Assembly (NCBI RefSeq): GCF_001662305.1
Contig: NZ_BDEP01000021.1
Coordinates: 1-57,655 of the forward strand
Length of the DNA: 57,655 nt
Direction: 5' to 3'
From: Halomonas caseinilytica
Lineage (GTDB): Bacteria; Pseudomonadota; Gammaproteobacteria; Pseudomonadales; Halomonadaceae
Part shown: positions 1-6,256 of the stretch, in pieces
Position numbering within the stretch: position 1 is the first letter of the stretch
Layout of the letters: each line of letters begins with the position of its first letter
Notes under the pieces: generated by a model
Told to the model about the DNA's origin: nothing
Databases searched by the model: none
The model's input: the letters and a program-made list of their open reading frames with translations, nothing else
Translations under genes and position numbers: made by a program

Positions 1-21
1 TGAAATAGATGAAGAGCCTCG

Positions 22-291
22 TTAGTCCAGTGGGGCGTGCTTGAAGTCGAGTGAGTAGCGTGTCTGTAGTTCCCACCACCATTGGGCTGGGAGTTGAGGG
101 ACGGCCCCTTCCAGCTCTGCGGCACGAATGCATTCGAGCACCGTTTCGAGCCCAAGGCTGAAAGCGTGATGGCTGTCTTTCATCGCAAATACCATGTACT
201 CGTCACAGGTCAAGTCGGCCTCTTCACGGGGCGGTGGGGACTCATTCAGCTTTGCCGGGTTGTTAAGCGCATCAGCTCTATCATCTGTCAT
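22..291 (-). CDS. Small acidic hypothetical protein of the ICE
   Basis: A reading frame of 89 residues, rich in Glu and Asp, with no membrane segment or signal peptide. I do not recognise the family. The ATG start has an AGGAG element 10 bases upstream; a TTG two codons further up sits 4 bases from the same element and is the alternative start. It is the leftmost gene of the visible ICE run and may belong to the next ICE module, which is out of view. About 200 bases separate it from the TraR-like gene on the right, so it may have its own promoter. Confidence 0.5.
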   Translation of the reverse strand: MTDDRADALNNPAKLNESPPPREEADLTCDEYMVFAMKDSHHAFSLGLETVLECIRAAELEGAVPQLPAQWWWELQTRYSLDFKHAPLD

Positions 292-498
292 GATCAAGAC
301 TCTCCTCTCCTAGCTCTCGGTGGTGCGCGCCTAGTGCCAGGCCACTGTCACGGAGAGGCGTAGGGGCCGTCATCTGGGAATGTTAACCGTGAACAAAGGG
401 ATTTCGATGCGACAGCTGAAGCCCCAAGTCATGTCGCGGACAGGGGGCTTTTACCATGACAAGGTATCGCTGGCTTTTCGCTTCTCCAAGCAGCGGTA

Positions 499-690
499 TC
501 ACGCTCGCCGTTTGGCCTTCTGCTCCAGAATGCCCTGACACTCGATGCAGGTCGTCGCCCAGGGCGCCGCCTGACGCCTAGCGTCGGGGATGGGGTCACC
601 ACACTTCTCGCATTCGGCCGTGGTGGCTCGCTCAGCCGGCAGATGGTGATGGGCCATCAGGTCATTAGCGAGATCCGCTTCGTCTGACAT
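499..690 (-). CDS. TraR/DksA-family C4 zinc-finger protein
   Basis: The protein has 63 residues with a C4 zinc finger (Cys27, Cys30, Cys48, Cys51) after a short helical N-terminus. This is the architecture of TraR and phage DksA-like proteins, which enter the RNA polymerase secondary channel and alter promoter activity without needing ppGpp. It lacks the long coiled coil of chromosomal DksA. AGGAGG stands 6 bases before the ATG. Such genes are common in conjugative elements and may reprogram host transcription during transfer. The family call is firm; the effect on the host is inferred. Confidence 0.82.
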   Translation of the reverse strand: MSDEADLANDLMAHHHLPAERATTAECEKCGDPIPDARRQAAPWATTCIECQGILEQKAKRRA

Positions 691-723
691 GAGATGCCTC
701 CTGGAAGATGGTCGGCGCTAGGA

Positions 724-1308
724 CTACTGCAGCGCGTCGTTGAGCCGCTGCTTAATGGCAGCCTTCATGGCGTTGCCGTCATAGGGGCGTTTGTCTGATG
801 GGAACCAGGTGTACTTGATACGTGATCCGCTTCCATTCTTCTGGATCTGGACCTTCTGGACGATGTCGTATTCCACACCACCCACGACCTGCTCCCCATA
901 ATCGCTGAGGTTATAGTAGGCCCCGGGCGTTGCATCATGCTGCCAAGCATCATCCATCATATAGCTCTGGTCGGATTTATATCCTTGATTGAAGTCGGCA
1001 GGTGACTTGAAGTCGAAGGCGGGCTTGATGCGTGCATAGGCTGTGTCGACGTCCACTTGGGACTCAATCTGGATCGACCCCGTCTGTGGCCCCAACTCCT
1101 GGACACCGACCGTCTCGCCTTCGGCATTCTGCGCGACTTGCATAGGCGTCTCGTCAGGATCGTAGTTGAGCGGTTCCCCGGTGAGGGGGTTGTTCACGCA
1201 GGTGATGCACACCCCCTGCGCGTACTGGTGGCCCTGCCCAGCGCAACCGGCCATCAAGGCCATGGCCACCAGACCGAAACCGAGTTTGAAGGGTGTCGTC
1301 CGTTGCAT
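724..1308 (-). CDS. Predicted lipoprotein of the ICE, function unknown
   Basis: The N-terminus is a type II signal peptide: Lys in the n-region, a hydrophobic core, and a lipobox-like MAG-Cys near residue 21. It then has a short Cys-x-x-Cys stretch (CITC) just after the lipidated Cys, and a soluble domain rich in Asp, Tyr and Gln. The second ATG is preferred because AGGAG lies 8 bases before it and only 2 before the first ATG (1314). I do not recognise the family. It is presumably anchored to a membrane, perhaps in mating or surface exclusion, but nothing in the sequence settles this. Confidence 0.6.
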   Translation of the reverse strand: MQRTTPFKLGFGLVAMALMAGCAGQGHQYAQGVCITCVNNPLTGEPLNYDPDETPMQVAQNAEGETVGVQELGPQTGSIQIESQVDVDTAYARIKPAFDFKSPADFNQGYKSDQSYMMDDAWQHDATPGAYYNLSDYGEQVVGGVEYDIVQKVQIQKNGSGSRIKYTWFPSDKRPYDGNAMKAAIKQRLNDALQ

Positions 1309-1433
1309 ATCCATATCTCCTGACGAAACGTTATTGCGATGGACCGGTGACGCGAATTCAACCGGCCAACCGGAAAGTCTACAAATCGAGGTGATTGAAA
1401 AACATCAAGGCAAAGGCAGAAACGCGACGCGCG

Positions 1434-2045
1434 TTATACGCCCTGAGTGCCTTCGAATTCGCGGTAGTTGAGTCGAGTTCGCTCATCAGCATTCAACTGG
1501 TGAAGCCAGTCAGTCAGTGCATAGACATCGGGCTGGGCCTCGATGCGGAAGATGGGATGAGAGCGATCGACGGTTTCCATGATCACGGTACCGATCCCCA
1601 GCATCCGCTGTACCAGGGTGCGACTGGCACTGAGATCGCGGATCCGGACCAACTCGAGCTGATCGCGACGGCGGTGCAGAATGCCGCGGGTATATTCCAG
1701 GCGTTGACTGGTCACGTGGTAGGTGGTCGTCTTCAACACCAGTAACTGGAACAGCGGCGGAGTGAGGCAGACCAGCCAGACCAATCCCAGCAACCACATC
1801 AGCCCTAGACCAGGAAGCGACGCCCCGACGGTGTCCTCGAAGATCTGAGCCAGCCCTGGCCGCTGGATCACAATGAACAGCAACAGCCCGGTTACCCCCA
1901 ATGCCATCGACAGCCACCAGAGGGCTGACGGAATTGCTGCCTTGGCCGAGGGCTTGAGGGTCGACAACGTCGTCTCCTCTGCCGATGACGAGGCGGCCTG
2001 CGACGGGGCAGGATTGTCGTTGTTCTCCATCATCGAGGGATCCAA
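1434..2045 (-). CDS. Membrane protein with bacterial PH-like domain (bPH_2)
   Basis: Two hydrophobic segments (about residues 40-62 and 77-99) are followed by a bPH_2/DUF304-type domain (about 104-185), recognisable by the YHVTSQRLEYTRGIL and RIRDLSASRTLVQRMLGIGTV stretches. Members are usually small membrane-anchored proteins of unclear role. A TTG start is chosen because AGGAGG lies 8 bases upstream of it; the first in-frame ATG, four codons in, has no such site. The first 35 residues are Ser, Ala and Asn rich and probably disordered. It sits downstream of ssb in the same direction. Confidence 0.75.
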   Translation of the reverse strand: MDPSMMENNDNPAPSQAASSSAEETTLSTLKPSAKAAIPSALWWLSMALGVTGLLLFIVIQRPGLAQIFEDTVGASLPGLGLMWLLGLVWLVCLTPPLFQLLVLKTTTYHVTSQRLEYTRGILHRRRDQLELVRIRDLSASRTLVQRMLGIGTVIMETVDRSHPIFRIEAQPDVYALTDWLHQLNADERTRLNYREFEGTQGV

Positions 2046-2097
2046 GGTTCAGTCCTCCTGGTTTTCCGGTAGCTCATCGCTCTCCGATACGGCCTCG

Positions 2098-2625
2098 TCA
2101 TGCTCCCTGGTTGGGATCGGCTGTCGGAGAAGTTTGCTGATCAGCAGGCGTGTCATGAGCGGATGCGGGCGCACCGTCATGGTCAGATGCGGACGAAGCG
2201 GCTGCGGAAGCGCCTTGAACGGTGGTTGCATTCTGCGCGGATGCGGGCGCGCCGTTATTCGAGGGAGTCATCTCCACGCTGGCGATGCGGTACGGCAGGA
2301 TCGCGACGCGGGCATTGGTGACTTTGAAGGCGGCCTGTTCCTGGCCATTCTGGTCCTGCCAGGTATCGCGCACCATGCGGCCGTCGACCATAACGCTCAT
2401 GCCGGGTTGGTACAGGGTGGCCCACTGCTCGACATCCCGACCGAAGATCTCGACATTGGCCCAGAATCCCCCCTTGTCGACCGGGCCATCCTCCGTCGGC
2501 ACGAGGTTGTCGAACTTGACGTTGAGGCGAAGCACACCGCGCGGCGGCTGGTTGCCGTTGCTCGCAAACATGCGAACTTCAGGAGGAGTGCCGATGCGAC
2601 CGTCATTGGTAAAGCGCGTGCTCAT
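2098..2625 (-). CDS. ssb: Single-stranded DNA-binding protein of the ICE
   Basis: The product (175 residues) has an OB-fold domain at about residues 5-112, including the GGFWANVEIFGRDVEQW and YQPGMSVMVDGRMVRDTW stretches of ICE-type SSB. It would coat single strands during element replication and transfer. The ATG used here has GGAG 8 bases upstream; an upstream frame extension (to 2661) has no good site. The C-terminal 55 residues are Ala/Ser/Thr/Asp rich and lack the acidic DDDIPF-like tip of chromosomal SSB, so contacts with host repair and replication proteins may differ. An 11-base inverted repeat lies in its leader. Confidence 0.9.
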   Translation of the reverse strand: MSTRFTNDGRIGTPPEVRMFASNGNQPPRGVLRLNVKFDNLVPTEDGPVDKGGFWANVEIFGRDVEQWATLYQPGMSVMVDGRMVRDTWQDQNGQEQAAFKVTNARVAILPYRIASVEMTPSNNGAPASAQNATTVQGASAAASSASDHDGAPASAHDTPADQQTSPTADPNQGA

Positions 2626-2644
2626 CTCAGTAGCTCCAGCGATC

Positions 2645-2723
2645 AATGAATGTACGAGCACTGTCCATGACGGGCATTGGGACTGTCCGCCAAGAATGTT
2701 AACGCGCTGTCAGTACATTCATT
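2645..2723. promoter_or_regulatory. Perfect 11-base inverted repeat flanking the ssb leader
   Basis: AATGAATGTAC at 2645-2655 and its exact reverse complement at 2713-2723 flank a 57-base interval. The right arm covers the DUF3158 stop codon. The interval contains AATGTTAAC (2695-2703), a motif also found in the intergenic region at 379-387. It could be an operator pair or an mRNA structure controlling ssb. No protein is known to me to bind it. Confidence 0.4.
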
Positions 2724-3399
2724 CTTGGGTTGTGGCATTGCGCAGGACCGCATTACCCAGTCGATAGTGCCGATCGCACTCGGCCTGGAACACGGACGTC
2801 ACATGCTCCATGTCGGGTAGCCAGTTCTGCCGGATACGCTTCAGCGTCATGTTGACCATGCTGACCTGGGCGTTGTGGCATAGTCGCTCCATCTCCAGGT
2901 CGTGCAGGTCCTGCTTTAGGGGGAGGCTCAGGTCATCGCGGGACATGGCCGCATCCCACAGGTGTTGCCCCATCTTTTTCCCCATCCGATCTCGCCACCT
3001 GAGCGAGAGGGCGAGGCCTTCACGGGAACTGTCCCCATGGTTTCGCAATGACAGATCGAGGGCTGCCAGCCATCTCTGGTTGTGACGGTTGCTGATCTCG
3101 ATCCCCGTCTGGGTCAGCCGGTTCGTCTCGTCGATCAGCTCGTCGCGTAAACGCAGGACGCTCCCCTTACCCTTAAAGGGTTTTAAAAGGCCCTTTGCGT
3201 AAGGTCGCGGTGCGAGTCCGTCGTCGGGTTGCGGTGCGAAACGATCGGTCATTCTCTGCCCCAGTTCATGTGGATAGTCAGGTTGTCCCAGCTCCAGGCT
3301 TTCGTCGCCCAGTGTCCATCGGCCACCTGCGGCACTTTCCTGGCCTGTTGGCAGTGCCAACACCTGTCGCGGTGTTCGGGGTGATGCCGGCGACATCAC
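2719..3399 (-). CDS. DUF3158 family ICE protein
   Basis: The 226-residue protein fits the DUF3158 family found only in ICEs of this class between the TIGR03761 gene and ssb, exactly its place here. The core, with stretches such as LRDELIDETNRLTQTGIEI and ERLCHNAQVSMVNMTLKRIRQNW, spans roughly residues 75-205. It is predicted cytoplasmic and largely helical, with no known activity. Its start overlaps the TIGR03761 stop by four bases (ATGA), so the two are probably translated together. Confidence 0.8.
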   Translation of the reverse strand: MMSPASPRTPRQVLALPTGQESAAGGRWTLGDESLELGQPDYPHELGQRMTDRFAPQPDDGLAPRPYAKGLLKPFKGKGSVLRLRDELIDETNRLTQTGIEISNRHNQRWLAALDLSLRNHGDSSREGLALSLRWRDRMGKKMGQHLWDAAMSRDDLSLPLKQDLHDLEMERLCHNAQVSMVNMTLKRIRQNWLPDMEHVTSVFQAECDRHYRLGNAVLRNATTQE

Positions 3400-4220
3400 C
3401 CGTTAGGCATATCCTGATCCAGGGGATCTTCGGTCGGAGCGTCCGACGTGGCATCGGCTGAACCAGTCGTAGGTGTCGTAGGTGCTACCTCAGCCTCATC
3501 ACTCGAGGCATCAGGTGACGTCGCTGCCGATGCTGCCTGGGCGTTTGGCTGGGTCTTGCGAATCGGCGGGGCGTACTTGCTCCGCCGCTTGCCCTGGGCA
3601 ACGTCCTCGGGCAGCTCGCCACGCTTCTCGATGGCTTGACGGGCGCGCGCATTGTTCGCTGCCAGGTCATCCCGGGTAATGCCGCTGTAGCCGGGATAGC
3701 GCTTAGGAAAATCAACCAGGCCGTGCATCTTGCGATGAACACCCCGAAGGATGTTGTGTTCGGCATTGCGTGACATCTGAGCGATGTGACCGGCCAGCAG
3801 GACCTGACGAACCAGGCGGTCATAGTCGATCAACTGGCGAATGGCCAGCCAGCCCAGTTGACCGCCGGTGTAGATCGGCGTGGTGAACGGCTGTTGACTG
3901 AGGTTCTCCTCGACCGTCAGCTGATCGGGGAGTTGGGCGAGCCGCTTCTCGGCCAGGTGGAGCTGGTTGTTCAGGTATTGCCGGTTTTCGCGCAGTTTGT
4001 CCTCGATCTGGATGAGCCAATAGTCGGCATAGGGGTCATCCTGGGCGGCATCCCGCTGAATCTTGCCGATCATGGCCAACAGCTGCCGCATCCCGATGAT
4101 CTGGGGTTTGCCGCTCTCGACGCCCCGGCCATGCCACAGCCGTGTCGCCTGGTAGGTGTGCAGCGTCATTCGGATCTTGCTGCGTAGGGCGCCCATTTGC
4201 TGCTGCGCTTGTGCTGCCAT
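3396..4220 (-). CDS. TIGR03761 (PFL_4669) family ICE protein
   Basis: A marker protein of PFGI-1-type elements. The recognisable stretches are LRSKIRMTLHTYQATRLWHGR near the N-terminus and GMRQLLAMIGKIQRDAAQDDPYADYW (abridged here: IQRDAAQDDPYADYW) at about residues 45-70. The conserved part ends near residue 180; the C-terminal 60 residues are Ala, Thr, Ser and Asp rich and probably disordered. Function is unknown, but its fixed place in the replication-partition module suggests a role in element replication or maintenance. GGAG lies 9 bases upstream of the ATG. The upstream intergenic region carries two inverted repeats. Confidence 0.88.
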   Translation of the reverse strand: MAAQAQQQMGALRSKIRMTLHTYQATRLWHGRGVESGKPQIIGMRQLLAMIGKIQRDAAQDDPYADYWLIQIEDKLRENRQYLNNQLHLAEKRLAQLPDQLTVEENLSQQPFTTPIYTGGQLGWLAIRQLIDYDRLVRQVLLAGHIAQMSRNAEHNILRGVHRKMHGLVDFPKRYPGYSGITRDDLAANNARARQAIEKRGELPEDVAQGKRRSKYAPPIRKTQPNAQAASAATSPDASSDEAEVAPTTPTTGSADATSDAPTEDPLDQDMPNG

Positions 4221-4254
4221 TGCGGTTCACTCCAGCGTGGATTCCATCTCACGG

Positions 4255-4329
4255 GTTCGATGGATCGAACGATGACGAACAGTGCACTGCCTGGCGACCG
4301 GAAACGTTAAATCCGGTGTTTTACGTTTC
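4255..4329. promoter_or_regulatory. Two inverted repeats upstream of the TIGR03761 gene
   Basis: GTTCGATGGATCGAAC (4255-4270) is a perfect palindrome with 7-base arms. A second one, GAAACGTTAAA (4301-4311) against TTTTACGTTTC (4319-4329), has one mismatch and a 7-base loop. They fill the 132-base gap between the replication gene and the TIGR03761 gene. The first shares TTCG/CGAA half-sites with the palindrome array inside the replication gene, which suggests, without proof, that the same protein may bind both. Confidence 0.42.
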
Positions 4330-4352
4330 TTGGGGCGGATCATGTCGGTTAA

Positions 4353-5621
4353 TCACGTTCGCTTCATTCGCCCGACCAGCGCCCGAACCTCCTCGCGGGC
4401 CGCCTTGCCTTTCTCGGTCAGCACGGGCTTCTCCGGCCACTGGGGCGGCGTCGGGGGTGCCGATCGAGTCGGTGATGGCTGCGCTGGCCCCGACGCGCCG
4501 CTGGATGGCCGTGTCGCGGCATAGTGCTGGGCAAACTGCGTCGCGTTGAACTCGCCCTGACAGGCGCGTGTTGCCAGGCTGCGCAGCAGGCCGACCGGGC
4601 TACGGCAGTGCCCGGCGTCGACCCGGCCGGCCACTTCGTCCAGGACGAGTTGTTGGGTGTCGTTCGGCAAAGGGGCCAACCAGTCGGTCACCCGTTGGCG
4701 GTCCGTGGCGCCCAGGTTCAGACAGTCGTGCCAAACCAAACCGGGGTTGGTATTGGTATTACTACCTACAGTACTGGTAGGGGCCGAGTTCGCCTCGCGA
4801 ACTGAGGGATAAGTGCTTGATTCTAGACTGAGTTCGTTACGAGAACTGGGGGTAGTTTCGCTGTCGAACTGCCTGAGTTCGCTACAGGAACTAGGCTGTA
4901 AGTCATTGTTTCCAGGCTGAGTTCGCTTAGAGAACTGGGCAGTTTCCTGTTCGAACTGGGGCTGCACTTCTTCGAACCGGGCGGCCCGCCGCTGTAACCG
5001 TTCCATTGGCTGGGCTTGTTGCCGCTTCAGTTTGTCGGCGTGTTGCTCGGTCAGCAGGATGCCATCCTCGGCGAGCTCCTCGCGGATTCGCTGCGCGACC
5101 CCACGGACAGCGGGCGTCTTGTGATGACAGCAATGGGCGACGAACGTCAGATAGTCGCGGTCGATCAGGGCGGCCTCGGTGGGCGAGACCGGCTCGTCGT
5201 GCAGCACATAGACGTTGCCGAGCACGCGGCCATTGGTTTCGTGTCGCGCACGATGCGCCAACGACATCCAACGGGTCAGGCGCAGAATGGCGATGACCCG
5301 AGCCACGGTCCCTCGTGAGGCATTCTTGCCCACACTTCCTCGCAGCATGGGCTGTAGCTGATCATAGGTGGGAAACGCTGTGGTCTTGTCGTCGTTGGCC
5401 AACAGCCGGATCATCTGCCAGCCGAGAATGTCCACTGCACCCAATCGCTCATCGAGCAGCAGGGCACGCGGTACGGTTTCGTGAGGGTTGCCCAGGAACA
5501 GCAGCCCATCCAGCGACTCGGGTTCGTCCGACGAATCCGACGGCGCCGGGGCCTCACCCCGGCGCGTGACTTGTGACGTGGCCCGACCGATGAGGGCCTG
5601 CAGCGTGTCTACCCCGCGCAT
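4353..5621 (-). CDS. STY4528-type pathogenicity-island/ICE replication protein
   Basis: The 422-residue protein matches the STY4528 family, named as replication proteins of SPI-7-like islands. A winged-helix-like region lies at about residues 60-145 (GAVDILGWQMIRLL, FPTYDQLQPMLRGS, SRGTVARVIAILRLTRW). A Ser/Thr/Gln/Asn-rich linker (about 217-290) precedes a C-terminal domain (about 295-360) and a Pro-rich tail. The DNA of the linker carries a regular palindrome array in shifting reading frames, so the gene may contain the origin its product binds, as in lambda O. AGGAGG stands 6 bases before the ATG. It overlaps DUF2857 by 13 bases. The initiator role is inferred. Confidence 0.82.
   Translation of the reverse strand: MRGVDTLQALIGRATSQVTRRGEAPAPSDSSDEPESLDGLLFLGNPHETVPRALLLDERLGAVDILGWQMIRLLANDDKTTAFPTYDQLQPMLRGSVGKNASRGTVARVIAILRLTRWMSLAHRARHETNGRVLGNVYVLHDEPVSPTEAALIDRDYLTFVAHCCHHKTPAVRGVAQRIREELAEDGILLTEQHADKLKRQQAQPMERLQRRAARFEEVQPQFEQETAQFSKRTQPGNNDLQPSSCSELRQFDSETTPSSRNELSLESSTYPSVREANSAPTSTVGSNTNTNPGLVWHDCLNLGATDRQRVTDWLAPLPNDTQQLVLDEVAGRVDAGHCRSPVGLLRSLATRACQGEFNATQFAQHYAATRPSSGASGPAQPSPTRSAPPTPPQWPEKPVLTEKGKAAREEVRALVGRMKRT
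4786..4961. repeat. Iteron-like palindrome array inside the replication gene, candidate ICE origin
   Basis: Four 18-base imperfect palindromes start at 4786, 4830, 4875 and 4919 (spacing 44, 45, 44): GAGTTCGCCTCGCGAACT, GAGTTCGTTACGAGAACT, GAGTTCGCTACAGGAACT and GAGTTCGCTTAGAGAACT. Two related 17-base palindromes lie at 4854 (AGTTTCGCTGTCGAACT) and 4941 (AGTTTCCTGTTCGAACT), giving a register near 22 bases, or two helical turns. The whole is about two 89-base tandem units. The 44/45 spacing puts the sites in different codon frames, so the DNA rather than the peptide is conserved. A less GC-rich stretch with tandem GGTATT follows at about 4737-4785. Origin function is inferred. Confidence 0.7.
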
Positions 5622-6256
5622 GCTTGCCTCCTGTCAAAAGGGCCGTCGGCGTCCTCCTCGGCGTCGAGTTCCTCTCGCGGGGCATCCGGTTCAGCCCAGG
5701 CCTTGACCAGGTGCCAGATCACGGCGAGCGGAATCTGGGTTTCCTCGGCCAGGGTCATCATGCCGTGCAGGTCGTCGGCCGCCCGGGGCTGATCAGGCGT
5801 CTCGCAGATGGACTGCCAGCGGTGCCAGGCATCATGTTCCATGGCCTCTTCCGGCATGGCCAGGCGCCCCTGACGGGAGGGCAGACCGAGCAACGAGCGG
5901 CGCGTGGCGCAGTCGTTGCCGGTGAGGCCGAAGAAGGTACCCATCATGGTGACACTGGCCCCGAGCGTCAGGCAGCGGTCGATGCGCGTCTCGCGATCCT
6001 GGTCCTCGATCAGTCGCTGCATGACAATCAGCAGCATCTCGTGGTCCACGGTCAAACGGCAGACGGCGGGACCATCACAGGACAGGGCTTCGATATCGGT
6101 GGCACTGAGCCGTCGTAATTCACGCAGCTCGTCGTCGCTGAAGCCGAGTGCTCGTGCGCGGCGCATGTTGCCCTCGCGCAGATAGCCGATGGCCTGGTTG
6201 AGCACGGCGAGGGTCAGCGAACGGCTCATATGACGTGGTTGTTGGTTCTGGTTCAT
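5609..6256 (-). CDS. DUF2857 (STY4526/YPO1902) family replication-associated protein
   Basis: The 215-residue protein fits DUF2857: the N-terminal LNQAIGYLREGNMRRARALGFS stretch (abridged: YLREGNMRRARALGFS) and the central LGASVTMMGTFFGLTGNDCATRR helix-turn-helix-like part (abridged: MMGTFFGLTGNDCATRR). The family lies beside parB and the STY4528-type gene in this class of island, and one branch is named a pathogenicity-island replication protein. Activity is unknown; a DNA-binding accessory role is plausible. GAGGAGG precedes the ATG. Its start overlaps the parB stop by four bases and its end overlaps the next gene by 13, so translation is coupled on both sides. Confidence 0.82.
   Translation of the reverse strand: MNQNQQPRHMSRSLTLAVLNQAIGYLREGNMRRARALGFSDDELRELRRLSATDIEALSCDGPAVCRLTVDHEMLLIVMQRLIEDQDRETRIDRCLTLGASVTMMGTFFGLTGNDCATRRSLLGLPSRQGRLAMPEEAMEHDAWHRWQSICETPDQPRAADDLHGMMTLAEETQIPLAVIWHLVKAWAEPDAPREELDAEEDADGPFDRRQACAG

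Noticed and set aside
2049..2231. Minus-strand frame of 60 codons ending just before the PH-domain gene
   Set aside because: Most of it overlaps the ssb 3' end in another frame, and no start in it has a ribosome binding site. A short translated tail cannot be ruled out.
4786..4961. CRISPR-like regular repeats
   Set aside because: The repeats lie inside a coding gene, the intervals between them are themselves related, and no cas genes are near. The iteron reading fits better.
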